Made by a program: the position numbers and the translations under genes. The notes beneath the pieces were generated by a model. That model was not told the origin of the DNA, searched no databases, and saw only the letters and a program-made list of their open reading frames with translations. A stretch of DNA of 64,000 bases from DATNPX01 sp036702975 (GTDB lineage Bacteria; Cyanobacteriota; Vampirovibrionia; Obscuribacterales; Obscuribacteraceae), in assembly GCA_036702975.1 (NCBI GenBank), contig DATNPX010000012.1:186001-250000 (forward strand), written 5' to 3'. Below are positions 17,147-26,313 of the stretch, piece by piece. Position 1 is the first letter of the stretch. Each line of letters opens with the position of its first letter.

Positions 17147-18352
17147 GTGGCGAATAAGGAGGAGCGTTCGATCTTCATTATGGTCGGCGATCCTTCCGCT
17201 GACAGGCACGTGGGAAAGCTCGTCACCAAGTTGAAAGAACAGATGCCAGATTTGCACGTCTGGGGTGTGGGCGGTCAGCAGATGAAGGAAGCAGGCGTGG
17301 AGCTGATGTATGACTGTGCCGATTTTTCAGTTTTAGGGCTGCTGGAGACGGTTCGCCACATTCCATACCTCTTGCGCGTGCGCCGTGAGATTTTTTCGAA
17401 AATTGCTGAGCGGTCGCCGGAGATGGTTCTCCTGGTCGATTTCGGCGGATTCAATCTGCGTGTCGCTTCGTTATTGCGTAAGAAATATCCGAAGTTATTG
17501 ATGTATTACTTCATTTCGCCACAGGTGTGGGGCTCGCGTCCTTGGCGCATCAACACCCTAGCCAGCACGATCAACAAAATGCTCTGCACATTCCCCTTCG
17601 AAGAGCCGCTTTATGAAGACCATAACGTCCCTGTGAAATTTGTCGGAAATCCTGTCATTAACAACATACCAACGCTAGAGGAATTGCCGCAGAAAGAAGA
17701 GTTCTGCAAGACCATGGGAATCGACCCAAATCGGCCTCTAATTTCCATCTTTCCTGGCAGTCGCAAGCGCGAAATTGCGGATATCCTGCCGATATCTCTG
17801 GAAGCAATCGCCTGGCTGCTCAAGACCAGACCCGACCTACAATTCGTGCTGGTTCCGGCCCATGAGGTTCTAGCCCAGGCCATCACCGAGGCTATCCAAG
17901 CCAATAAAATGCAAGATTTGATGGGCAAAACTCTCTTCATGTGCCGAAGAGATCAAAATTACACTGCAATCAAAGCCTGTGACCTTGTCTGGGCGAAGTC
18001 CGGCACGACGACTTTGGAGGTCTCGCTCTTTGGTAAACCGATGCTCATATATTACCGAGCGTTATGGGCGACTTACTTGATCTTTTGCATATTTAAGACT
18101 GTCAAGAGAGTGGGCTGGCCGAACCTTTTGGCGGGTTACGACCTCATCCCTGAACTAATTCAACTGGATTGTAGAGCCGAACAGCTCGTAAGATACACGG
18201 GCGACCTTCTCGATGTGCCGGCCTTGAGGCAGGAGATTTCGGAAAAGTTGCTTTCATTGAGGCGACAGCTCGGCGAGCGAGAGTATGCAACAGAAGCAGC
18301 TAGTGAAATCGTCAAGGCGCTTAGAGCCAAGGAACTGCCCTCCGTCAGTTGA
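17147..18352 (+). CDS. lpxB: Lipid-A-disaccharide synthase LpxB
   Basis: LpxB joins UDP-2,3-diacylglucosamine and lipid X to form the lipid A disaccharide. Family blocks seen: MVGDPSADRHVGKL near the start, VLLVDFGGFNLRVA, YYFISPQVWGSRP, ISIFPGSRKREI and the WAKSGTTTLEVSL region for nucleotide-sugar binding. The start is GTG. Length (401 aa) is normal. It shows the organism has or had lipopolysaccharide. The next gene, an MsbA-like exporter, begins 25 bp downstream, a sensible functional pairing. Confidence 0.93.
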   Translation: MANKEERSIFIMVGDPSADRHVGKLVTKLKEQMPDLHVWGVGGQQMKEAGVELMYDCADFSVLGLLETVRHIPYLLRVRREIFSKIAERSPEMVLLVDFGGFNLRVASLLRKKYPKLLMYYFISPQVWGSRPWRINTLASTINKMLCTFPFEEPLYEDHNVPVKFVGNPVINNIPTLEELPQKEEFCKTMGIDPNRPLISIFPGSRKREIADILPISLEAIAWLLKTRPDLQFVLVPAHEVLAQAITEAIQANKMQDLMGKTLFMCRRDQNYTAIKACDLVWAKSGTTTLEVSLFGKPMLIYYRALWATYLIFCIFKTVKRVGWPNLLAGYDLIPELIQLDCRAEQLVRYTGDLLDVPALRQEISEKLLSLRRQLGEREYATEAASEIVKALRAKELPSVS

Positions 18353-18377
18353 ATCCAGGAAACCGCTTAGGAAACCA

Positions 18378-20156
18378 GTGAAACTGCAAAGCTTCTTAGC
18401 CGAACATAATCGCCACTATCTTCGACTACTTAAGTACATTCGTCCGTACTGGCTTCCATTTGTCGCCGGTATGCTGGCCGCCATTCCAGGTGGATCGCTC
18501 GATGGCGCCATCGCCTGGCTGTCTGGACAAGGATTGCAGAAGATATTTGTAGAGGGTCGCGGGCACCTGATTTATTACGTGCCAGTGGCAGTTTTGATAT
18601 TTGCTTTTTTGCAGGGGGTGTTCCGTTTCTTCGAGACTTTCTGCATCAGGCTAGTCGGCGCATCTGCTATTCGCGATTTGCGCAATGAGCTTTTTGCTCA
18701 CGTCGAGAACCAACCGCTGCAGTATTTCCAGAGCCAATCTTCGGGCGTGCTCATCGGACGCATGGTGAACGACGTTGGTGTTATCGAAAATGCCATCTCG
18801 CAAACTTTCCAATCGATGATCAGCCGTACCGTGACATTGTTGTCGCTGGTTATGGTGCTGCTGTTTCAGAGCGCTTATCTGAGTGCTGTAGCACTGACGA
18901 TTCTCTCTTTAATCGTCATTCCGGTGTCCATTCTTGGTAAAAATATTCGTCGCTCGGCTCGCAGTGGGCAGGAAGCGATTGGCGACCTGGTTGGCATTCT
19001 CGGTGAATCAGTTCAGGGCGCCAAGATCGTTCAATCGTTCAATCTAGAAGGATTTCAGACCAAGCGCTTTCAAGCCGTCAATGACTCGTTCAAAGGCAAC
19101 ACCATGAAAGCGGTGAGAGCGGAAGCGATGCTCTCGCCAATTCTTGCCATGATTGGAGCCTGCGGTATCGCCGCTGTCATGTGGATTGCCGGCTGGCAGG
19201 TCGTGCACCATCAGATGTCACTCGGCGCGTTAACATCTTTCGTAGTTGCTTTGTTGTTACTTTATTCACCGATCAAGAATATCGGTCGAATCAATGGAGT
19301 TCTTCAGCCGGCATTGGCAGCGGCTGCTCGAGTTTTCGAAGTTCTTGATCTTGAATCGAACCTTCACGACCTGCCCAACGCCAATGTATTACGTTCAGGA
19401 AATCACAGCATCAAGTTTGTCAACGTCTCCTATAAATATCCCGGTCATGAAAATCTCGTATTGAACGGAATTTCAGTCGACATTGCCGCCGGCAAAATGG
19501 TCGCACTCGTTGGTCTATCTGGTTCTGGCAAATCGACTCTCGCTAATCTCGTACCAAGGTTCTTCGATCCAACTACCGGCGCGATCATGATCGATGAGTG
19601 CCCGTTACAGTCGTACACGCTGCATTCTCTGCGTTCGCAAATTGCTCTCGTCACGCAAGACAACTTCTTGTTCAACACAAGTGTAGAAGAGAATATCCGT
19701 TTAGGAAAACTTGATGCCACCGTCGAGCAGATTCAAGAAGCCGCAAAAGCCGCTTACTGCCACGAATTCATTCAGCAACTACCGGACGGCTATGCCACAG
19801 TTATAGGAGAACGCGGAACAAGATTGTCCGGCGGACAGCAACAGCGAATTGCCATCGCTCGAGCCATTCTCAAGGACGCTCCTATCCTCATCCTCGATGA
19901 AGCAACGAGCTCCCTAGATAACGAGTCCGAAGCTGCAGTTCAGGCGGCTCTGAACAACCTGATGGACAACCGCACGGTAATCGTCATTGCGCACCGTTTG
20001 TCTACTATCAAGCATGCAGACGAGATTTTGGTTCTGGAACACGGACGAATCGTAGAGTCTGGCACTCATGACGAACTTTTGCAGAAAGAGTCTTCTTACG
20101 CGCGATTGGTGAATGCCCAGTTTGAAAGACCGTCCGTCACCTCTTCGATGTCGTAA
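18378..20156 (+). CDS. MsbA-type lipid A/lipid flippase ABC transporter
   Basis: A half-transporter with a six-helix exporter domain (about 1-300) fused to a nucleotide-binding domain. Walker A is GLSGSGKST, the Q-loop is VTQDNFLFN, the signature is LSGGQQQR, Walker B is ILILDEATSSLD, and the switch His is in IAHRLST. AGGAAACC lies before GTG 18378, so I chose this start over the longer frame from 18285, which overlaps lpxB. Placement after lpxB supports transport of lipid A core. Other lipid or peptide substrates cannot be excluded. Confidence 0.88.
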   Translation: MKLQSFLAEHNRHYLRLLKYIRPYWLPFVAGMLAAIPGGSLDGAIAWLSGQGLQKIFVEGRGHLIYYVPVAVLIFAFLQGVFRFFETFCIRLVGASAIRDLRNELFAHVENQPLQYFQSQSSGVLIGRMVNDVGVIENAISQTFQSMISRTVTLLSLVMVLLFQSAYLSAVALTILSLIVIPVSILGKNIRRSARSGQEAIGDLVGILGESVQGAKIVQSFNLEGFQTKRFQAVNDSFKGNTMKAVRAEAMLSPILAMIGACGIAAVMWIAGWQVVHHQMSLGALTSFVVALLLLYSPIKNIGRINGVLQPALAAAARVFEVLDLESNLHDLPNANVLRSGNHSIKFVNVSYKYPGHENLVLNGISVDIAAGKMVALVGLSGSGKSTLANLVPRFFDPTTGAIMIDECPLQSYTLHSLRSQIALVTQDNFLFNTSVEENIRLGKLDATVEQIQEAAKAAYCHEFIQQLPDGYATVIGERGTRLSGGQQQRIAIARAILKDAPILILDEATSSLDNESEAAVQAALNNLMDNRTVIVIAHRLSTIKHADEILVLEHGRIVESGTHDELLQKESSYARLVNAQFERPSVTSSMS

Positions 20157-20295
20157 AATTTCTCCACCAGCGACTATCTTCAACCAATAACCTTCTAGCT
20201 CGCACGAGCCTTCCAGCTATTGAGCATTCCTGTTTCTGTATTTGCTTTGCAGGCCTGTTTGCCTTGCCGGCGACTTGGCGCCATAATCTTTAGTT

Positions 20296-21864
20296 ATGCA
20301 GCTGCAGAAATTCGAAAAGCTCGCCTTCACAGTGCTCATTTTATTGAGCGTAGTCGGTGGCGTCATGCGCTTCATCAACTTGGACTTCAAGGAGTTCTGG
20401 TACGACGAATCATACACGGCGCTGGTACTTTCCGGACACACTGAGGCTCAGTTTTTTGAGAACGTCGTCGATAGAGCAGTACCTTTCTCCGATTTGCGAA
20501 AATTCCGAACAGTTGGAAGCGACAGTACGGTCCCTAACATCTCCCGAGCGCTTTTTGAAAGCGAGCCAGGGCACGCACCGTTGTTTTATCTACTCAACTG
20601 GCTGTTCTGCAAAGCGTTCGGATCGACGCCCTTCACTTTCCGATTTATCAGCGCTCTTATCAGCGCTTTCACCTTGCCAGTTATTTTCTTTCTCGCATCA
20701 GAAACATACAGCAACCGATTACTTGCGGCCCTAACGACGGCATTTGCAGCACTGTCTCCATCGCTCATTTACTTTGCCCAGGAAGCACGCGACTATTCAC
20801 TCGGTCTTTTTTTTATGTTTCTGTCGAATGCACTCCTTTTGTATTCCCTGCGCACAGGGAAGCATTCCGGATGGTTAGGATATGGAATCTCTCTCGTTCT
20901 CGGGTTATATAGCTGGTTGCTGACCGTTTGTGCGGCACTCGGTCAGGTCTTCTTCGTTCTTCTAGGCAAAGAGCGCAGGAAAAAGTATTGGCGCCAGTTT
21001 TTAGGAACCTTTCTCTTAGCAGGCGTGCTCTTTGGTCCATGGTTGTATCTGATAAAGGTGAATTCGAGCACGTTATTTCGCACTTACAGTTGGCTTGAGC
21101 CATCCGTTCCTTACGATGCGCTCGTCAATGTCTGGCTTACCATTTTCTGCAAGGCATTTGCTTTGTTTGGCTGGCAAACATCACACTATGAATGGCTGTT
21201 GATCGGCATTACCTTTTTTGAGTTCCTCTCTTTTGCAGTGGCTGCTCGTTTTTTGCGCGGGCCTAAGTATTTGCAGCTGTGCATCATCGTCGTCTGGTTC
21301 GTTATCTTTGCTGGACAAGATTTATTGTTGGGAGGAGCAAGGTCTGCACCATTTCGTTACCAAACAATGGTCATCGGATGCACGCTAATTTTGTTCGCAT
21401 CGCTTGCCGAGTGGCTATTCACGCTAAAAATAGCCGCGCTGAATGCAGTAGCAGTCGTGGTTGTGTCTTTATTCATCGGAATCGAATCGTTTTCCAGCGT
21501 TACGTTTTTGCAAGAAAAAAATTGGCCGAACAAGGCAATAAAAATGCGCTTGACCTATCCAATCGGGCACTATTTCACTTCTCTGCATGCACCGCTTCTG
21601 GTGTGCGAACGAAGTCGAATCAATCTGGTGGAACTGCTTGATCTTAGCCAGGTTGCTCCACCCGATTCTGGTTTCTTGTATATGAAAGATGTGAATGACA
21701 GTCCTTTTCCAGCATCGGCTGATGAATTTTACCTCTGGAATGCGTCGACTGCGCTAGAAAAAAGATGTAAGCTCGAAGGATACTCCGTCATTCAAGGAGT
21801 TGAAGGTGTGCCTTGTTTGAAGAGAGTAAGTGTAGGTATTGCTGCTCCTTCTGCCACCAAGTGA
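20296..21864 (+). CDS. GT39/ArnT-like membrane glycosyltransferase, 522 aa
   Basis: The protein has about 10-11 hydrophobic segments and the family hallmark in the first periplasmic loop: FWYDESYTALVLSG, with the Asp-Glu pair used for catalysis or metal binding in PMT/ArnT-type enzymes. FAQEARDYSLGLFF and PFTFRFISAL are further typical blocks. Such enzymes use polyprenyl-phosphate sugars as donors at the outer face of the inner membrane. It follows the lpxB-msbA pair, so lipid A or surface glycan modification is plausible. Substrate is unknown. Confidence 0.8.
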   Translation: MQLQKFEKLAFTVLILLSVVGGVMRFINLDFKEFWYDESYTALVLSGHTEAQFFENVVDRAVPFSDLRKFRTVGSDSTVPNISRALFESEPGHAPLFYLLNWLFCKAFGSTPFTFRFISALISAFTLPVIFFLASETYSNRLLAALTTAFAALSPSLIYFAQEARDYSLGLFFMFLSNALLLYSLRTGKHSGWLGYGISLVLGLYSWLLTVCAALGQVFFVLLGKERRKKYWRQFLGTFLLAGVLFGPWLYLIKVNSSTLFRTYSWLEPSVPYDALVNVWLTIFCKAFALFGWQTSHYEWLLIGITFFEFLSFAVAARFLRGPKYLQLCIIVVWFVIFAGQDLLLGGARSAPFRYQTMVIGCTLILFASLAEWLFTLKIAALNAVAVVVVSLFIGIESFSSVTFLQEKNWPNKAIKMRLTYPIGHYFTSLHAPLLVCERSRINLVELLDLSQVAPPDSGFLYMKDVNDSPFPASADEFYLWNASTALEKRCKLEGYSVIQGVEGVPCLKRVSVGIAAPSATK

Positions 21865-21945
21865 CCCCACAGAGAGTGAACTCTTAAACTAGCGATGTCG
21901 ACAAACCGCATATCTAAGCGTTGGATCGACTAAAACAGGCGCCGT

Positions 21946-22662
21946 TTATACGTTCAAACCTTTGTCGCGAGATCCTGGTTGCATGATTAGGTTGAACTGG
22001 ATATTTCCATCAACACCGTGTCTTCCATCAACGTTGTTGAAACCTAGCCCTTTCAGTGCTGCCACAGAGGCTTCCGGTTGACCGTTACCATGCTTCCACT
22101 GCTTTCCGCTGCTAGAGTCACCGAAAACGACTGGCACTTTCTCGCCGGTGTCTTGGCGTTGCAGGTAGCCATGGTCGCCGAGCTTAATACCGAGACGCTC
22201 CATCTCTTTCTTAGGCAGTGCTACAAAGTTATCTTTATCTGTATCTAGTGACTTACCGTCCGCATCCTTGAGGCTGGTTCTATTCTGTCTGGTTCGGTCT
22301 TCTTTGTGACGATGAGCGCCTGAACCGTCTGTATCTACCGCCGCTCCGTGCATACCCGTGAATCTGACTTCGCCATTGTTGCTCGGCGTCTCCTTAGAAC
22401 CCTCTGCCTTTAAGTCAGGTTGGTTTTCAGCTTTGGCTGCCGGTTGACCAGGCTTGGCATCACCGTTGTGAGTCAATTGCAAATCCGGCAAGGTGCCTTT
22501 GTCAACGAGATGTTTCTCATTCTGTTCATGGTGGCGGCGTTGATTATGCTGACTGTGATGGTGTTGAAACTCGTGATGACTCGGCTGAATATGCTGATGT
22601 TCACGGAAATCATGTCTTTCAGTAAAGTGTCTTGGTTCGACGTGGTCTGGTCTCTGGGACAA
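21946..22662 (-). CDS. His-rich protein with GH75 chitosanase-like domain, 238 aa
   Basis: The first 50 residues are extremely His/Gln/Glu-rich (for example HHEFQHHHSQHNQRRHHEQ) and may bind metal. The C-terminal half (about 105-232) follows the glycoside hydrolase 75 layout: DTDGSGA, TSLKDADGKSLD, NFVALPKKEMERLGIKLGD, VPVVFGDSS and PEASVAALKGLGFN. No signal peptide is visible. The start is TTG with AGGGAGG about 8 nt before it. Enzymatic activity is not proven by sequence. The same fold pattern also occurs in uncharacterised proteins of predatory or surface-attached bacteria. Confidence 0.6.
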   Translation of the reverse strand: MSQRPDHVEPRHFTERHDFREHQHIQPSHHEFQHHHSQHNQRRHHEQNEKHLVDKGTLPDLQLTHNGDAKPGQPAAKAENQPDLKAEGSKETPSNNGEVRFTGMHGAAVDTDGSGAHRHKEDRTRQNRTSLKDADGKSLDTDKDNFVALPKKEMERLGIKLGDHGYLQRQDTGEKVPVVFGDSSSGKQWKHGNGQPEASVAALKGLGFNNVDGRHGVDGNIQFNLIMQPGSRDKGLNV

Positions 22663-22702
22663 GGGGTGGTCCTCCCTAAAGTAGCAAACCTTAGACAGCC
22701 TT

Positions 22703-22751
22703 CGAACACGGGGTTAGTAATACAAGTGGCAGGCGTCACCCCTTGTGTTCG
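22703..22751. promoter_or_regulatory. Inverted repeat upstream of the His-rich/GH75-like gene
   Basis: CGAACACGGGGT (22703-22714) pairs with ACCCCTTGTGTTCG (22738-22751), a 12-bp stem with a two-base bulge and a 23-nt loop. It lies 40-90 bp upstream of the start at 22662, within a 255-bp gap between two minus-strand genes, and may be an operator or leader structure. The rest of the gap holds only a weak hairpin near 22841-22858 (CGGCT/AGCCG). Confidence 0.35.
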
Positions 22752-22917
22752 TAAAATTACCATCGCCGATGTGAAAAACGCGTGAAAGCGCTTCCCACCT
22801 TGGATTATGGAGTAAGAGCGATTTCGAAAACGGCAGCTGCGGCTTTGTTTTCAGCCGAAAATTAATTCAAATCCCCCGGTTTTCCGCAGGCGAGATTTGT
22901 CCGCTTAATTGTTTTCG

Positions 22918-23697
22918 TTAAATCTGTTGGGACTGTCGAATCCCACGAGCCGTCTCGTTAAGAATCGACCGCAGAACCCGAGCTCCGGCGTTGTTAGAGG
23001 CCAGCTCCCTGTCGCGTTTATGTTTGGCGAGCGACGGTTCAGCTGGAGAATCGACTAGGAAATTGTCCGGAGCTTTCACCACGAGCTGCCCCTGACGCAT
23101 CAGGTCGAGCTCATTCAGCTGAGCCTGAGTGAGCAGAGCCTTGGCTTGAGTCGCAGCTTGCTGGTTGTACTCTTTGATCTTGTCTTTTAAACCGTCAATT
23201 TGAGCTTGGACGTCTTCTTGCGATTCCTCGTTGGGGTCCATACCCATCTCTTCCGTCCCCAAGAGCGGACCCATGTAAGGCTTACCGTCTGGATTCAGGA
23301 AAGCAACAGCAGGATTTGCCGTCTGGGTACCGGTCTTGCTTTTGTTTGACTTAAGCTCTTTCAGCTCTTGTTGAGCATCATTCATTTGGGTGCGAAAGCT
23401 TGTCAGATTCTTCTGCGTCTCTTGCTGCAGCTTATTGAGTGCCTTCGTCTGATCGTTAGTCAAATCCGGCAACGTCTTCACGATGTCCCAGCGCGGCTCT
23501 TCCGTTCCATCAAGCAATTTGACTATTGCCGGCGGTGTTTTGCCCTTATTGAAGGTTGGCGCAATCGCCGCAGCTGCCGGCGGTGTAAAGATATTAGTGG
23601 CTGGTGCATCCTTATGATGCTTAGCCCACGCAGGTGCGACGCTAACGAACAGGACACCCAAAAGCGGGGTCAGTTTCAGAAGAGCTTTTGCAGTCAT
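22918..23697 (-). CDS. Periplasmic coiled-coil protein (Spy-like), 259 aa
   Basis: A signal peptide ends at about residue 25 (VSVAPAWAKHH). The mature part is largely helical with two coiled-coil stretches, about 80-118 (DLTNDQTKALNKLQQETQ and following) and 160-205 (QIDGLKDKIKEYNQQAATQ and following). The first resembles the LTxxQ pattern of Spy/CpxP periplasmic chaperones. A role as periplasmic chaperone or spacer is only inferred. It is flanked by other small envelope genes on the same strand. Confidence 0.6.
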   Translation of the reverse strand: MTAKALLKLTPLLGVLFVSVAPAWAKHHKDAPATNIFTPPAAAAIAPTFNKGKTPPAIVKLLDGTEEPRWDIVKTLPDLTNDQTKALNKLQQETQKNLTSFRTQMNDAQQELKELKSNKSKTGTQTANPAVAFLNPDGKPYMGPLLGTEEMGMDPNEESQEDVQAQIDGLKDKIKEYNQQAATQAKALLTQAQLNELDLMRQGQLVVKAPDNFLVDSPAEPSLAKHKRDRELASNNAGARVLRSILNETARGIRQSQQI

Positions 23698-23818
23698 TTG
23701 AGTGCCTCAAACAGCCATCTTACGGTAGACGATACCACTGAGCTTGTGCAGAACTCGTGTATATTGCCTACCCAAAAGAGCTGCCTTTATCACGCTCAAA
23801 CTTGGATATGTTGAGCCT

Positions 23819-24058
23819 TTACCAGGCTTCTTCCTCGTCGTGGTCTTTCAAGAACTGCAGCACCAGTCCTACACCAATACAAATTACAGAGCCGACAAGC
23901 ATGATCATTCCGGCGATGTGTCCTATCACTTCATCCGGTCCGGACTCATTCCCCAGAAAATGAGATAGACCAAGTAGACAACACCCAAGAACAATCAAGG
24001 CGGCCGGAAACCACTTTTTCATAATCCACCCTAAAGTTCCGACACTTGACTTGTGCAT
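23819..24058 (-). CDS. Small two-helix membrane protein, 79 aa
   Basis: Two hydrophobic helices (about 16-34 and 48-68) are joined by a short acidic loop (GNESGPDEVIGH). The C-terminus is charged (KDHDEEEAW). AGGAG sits 4 nt before ATG 24058. A second candidate start 12 codons later also has AGGGTGG upstream, so the true start is not settled. No family recognised. Confidence 0.6.
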   Translation of the reverse strand: MHKSSVGTLGWIMKKWFPAALIVLGCCLLGLSHFLGNESGPDEVIGHIAGMIMLVGSVICIGVGLVLQFLKDHDEEEAW

Positions 24059-24155
24059 CGTACTCCTATGGGGCGCAGAATCAAGCGCTTTTGCGTGAAA
24101 ACCGCACGATATATACGATTTTATAGCGATCGACTATATGTTTATTTTGCTGGAT

Positions 24156-24401
24156 TCAGCTGGTGCGTTTGTAAGTTTCGCGGCCGTCTTCGCATCCGGT
24201 CTTGCTGAATTTTCCGTCGCTGACGAGCGCTTCCAATGCCTTCAGATAAAGAGGATCTGTATAGGTTACGTCGCCAACCACAAGATATATTTCCTTCTCT
24301 TTCTTATCTTTGACGACATCTTCCACTCGTTGGATGTCTCTGTTTTCCGAACCATTCCAGAGAACCTGTTTAGCATCAGCAAGTTGCTCATTGGACCACA
24401 T
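24156..24401 (-). CDS. Small hypothetical protein, 81 aa
   Basis: A cytosolic, charged protein with a helical first half (NEQLADAKQVLWNG, VEDVVKDKKEKEI) and one Cys. GAGGAG lies 6 nt before the ATG, which supports real translation. The gene lies between the 79-aa membrane protein and the carboxyltransferase terminator, so it must have its own promoter. No domain is recognised. Confidence 0.55.
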   Translation of the reverse strand: MWSNEQLADAKQVLWNGSENRDIQRVEDVVKDKKEKEIYLVVGDVTYTDPLYLKALEALVSDGKFSKTGCEDGRETYKRTS

Positions 24402-24454
24402 AAAAATTCTCCTCAGCCTTTGGCGTGTGAATGACTCTAGTGTCGAGATTAAGC

Positions 24455-24486
24455 AAAAAAAGGTTGCAGCAACTGCAACCCTTTTT
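24455..24486 (-). terminator. Bidirectional intrinsic terminator downstream of the carboxyltransferase gene
   Basis: GGTTGCAG (24462-24469), loop CAA, CTGCAACC (24473-24480), with A6-7 on the left and T5 on the right, so it can act on either strand. It lies about 70 bp past the stop of the minus-strand PccB-type gene, whose transcript it probably ends. Confidence 0.8.
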
Positions 24487-24554
24487 ATTTGGTCTGAATT
24501 GTCTCTTCAAGGAGTTCGCCATTAAAACGAAGCAGCTGAAGCTGGACGGTTTAC

Positions 24555-26120
24555 CTAGACAGGAAGAACACTATGTTTCTTGTTGAATCCTGTCACTTTT
24601 TTCGTGGCATAAGCATTGTAGCGATTGATCAACTCGGCTCTCAAATGATGCGGAGAGATCATACCGTCTACAACCATCTCTGCGGCCAATTTGTAGATGT
24701 CTACGTCTTCGCGATATTCTGTGCGCTTCTGTTCGACAAAAGCAGCTCTTTCAGATTCAGGAAGCTCCATGATCTTGTTGTAGTAGACAGCGTTGACCGC
24801 GGCTTCCGGACCCATAACGGCGATCCAGGCAGTCGGAAGTGCCAGGCAGATATCAGGCTCAAATGCAGGACCACACATGGCGTAGAGTCCAGCTCCATAT
24901 GCTTTGCGAACGACAACAGAGATCTTCGGCACATCAGCTGACGAGACTGCCGAGATCAACTTTGCTCCGGCGCGGATCATGCCGGCACGCTCCACCTTAC
25001 TGCCGATCATGAATCCAGGGACATCAGCGAGGAAAAGCAGCGGTATGTTAAACGCGTTGCACAACCAGATGAAGCGAGCGCCTTTGTCGGAGGAATCGAC
25101 GAAGAGTACCCCACCTTTTACCTTGGGTTGATTGGCGATGATGCCGACAGCGCGTCCACCGATACGAGCAAGACCGGTAATCAACTCGCTAGCAAAAAGC
25201 TTTTTGATTTCGAAGAACGAGCCAGCATCAATCAGATTGTCGATAACTTGGTACATGTCGAACGGAATGTTTTCCTTTTCAGGAATGATTTCGTCGATCG
25301 TTTTGCCGTTGTTATTGATTGCCAATTCTGGCAACAGAGGCGTAGTTTGTTCACAGTTGGAGGGGAAGAAACGCAGATAGTCTTTGCAAAGCTTGATCGC
25401 TTCTTCTTCCGAGCTTACGAGAACATCGCCGCAACCACTTACGCTGCAGTGCATGCGAGCACCGCCCATTTCTTCGAGTGTGACTTTCTCTCCAATCACC
25501 ATCTCGGCCATACGAGGAGAACCAAGATACATAGAAGCGCGCTTGTCGTTCATGATGACGATGTCGCAGAACGCTGGAATATATGCGCCACCAGCAGCCG
25601 ATGGACCAAACAACAAACAGATCTGCGGAATGTATCCGGACATCTGTACTTGATTGTGGAAAATCTTCCCGGCACCGCGACGTCCAGGGAACATCTCGAT
25701 TTGGTCGGTGATTCGCGCACCAGCCGAATCGACAAGATAAATTAGCGGCACTCTTAATTTGGCAGCAGTCTCTTGAATACGAATGATCTTCTCGACTGTG
25801 CGCCAACCCCACGAACCTGCTTTGACGGTAGAGTCGTTGGCCATATAGCAAACGGTCTTGCCCTCAATCTGTCCTACACCGGTGATAACGCCATCGGCAG
25901 GCAGGTCGGCTTCGTTGCAGTTGGCGAAGTCTGCATCCTCGAGTCCAAAGCCCGGATCGAGAAGCAAGCGAAGCCGCTCGCGTGCGAAGAGTTTTCCTTC
26001 TTCGGCTAGTTTTTGGTGATACTTGGGCGCACCACCCTTACGAATCTTCTCTTTCTTTTCTTCAAGCTGCGCGCTCTTAGGAGCCAGCTTTGGTTCTGTC
26101 TCTTTCAATTTCACTTCCAT
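24555..26120 (-). CDS. pccB: Acyl-CoA carboxylase carboxyltransferase (PccB/AccD5-type)
   Basis: This subunit transfers CO2 from biotin carrier protein to an acyl-CoA such as propionyl-CoA. Both crotonase-fold halves are present. The first contains GPSAAGGAYIPAF, the second RKAYGAGLYAMCGP and PTAWIAVMGPEAAVNAVY. Length (521 aa) matches PccB/MccB-like proteins rather than the shorter AccD of fatty acid synthesis. Exact acyl-CoA preference cannot be read from the sequence. The biotin carboxylase partner is not in this window. Confidence 0.88.
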   Translation of the reverse strand: MEVKLKETEPKLAPKSAQLEEKKEKIRKGGAPKYHQKLAEEGKLFARERLRLLLDPGFGLEDADFANCNEADLPADGVITGVGQIEGKTVCYMANDSTVKAGSWGWRTVEKIIRIQETAAKLRVPLIYLVDSAGARITDQIEMFPGRRGAGKIFHNQVQMSGYIPQICLLFGPSAAGGAYIPAFCDIVIMNDKRASMYLGSPRMAEMVIGEKVTLEEMGGARMHCSVSGCGDVLVSSEEEAIKLCKDYLRFFPSNCEQTTPLLPELAINNNGKTIDEIIPEKENIPFDMYQVIDNLIDAGSFFEIKKLFASELITGLARIGGRAVGIIANQPKVKGGVLFVDSSDKGARFIWLCNAFNIPLLFLADVPGFMIGSKVERAGMIRAGAKLISAVSSADVPKISVVVRKAYGAGLYAMCGPAFEPDICLALPTAWIAVMGPEAAVNAVYYNKIMELPESERAAFVEQKRTEYREDVDIYKLAAEMVVDGMISPHHLRAELINRYNAYATKKVTGFNKKHSVLPV

Positions 26121-26313
26121 CCTGAATCCGCCTCAGTTGAACTCGGACTGGATTTTACAAGGCAAATTGCAGTCAACCTGCAATTTGCGACAATAATCAT
26201 AATGATCGCCAAGACCAATCAAAGCTGCTACGCCCGGGAAATTGCATTGCTCGAGCTGCGCCCGCCTGGCATAATCAAGAAGTTGCAGCCCAGTTGCGAT
26301 TCAAAGTGGAAGA

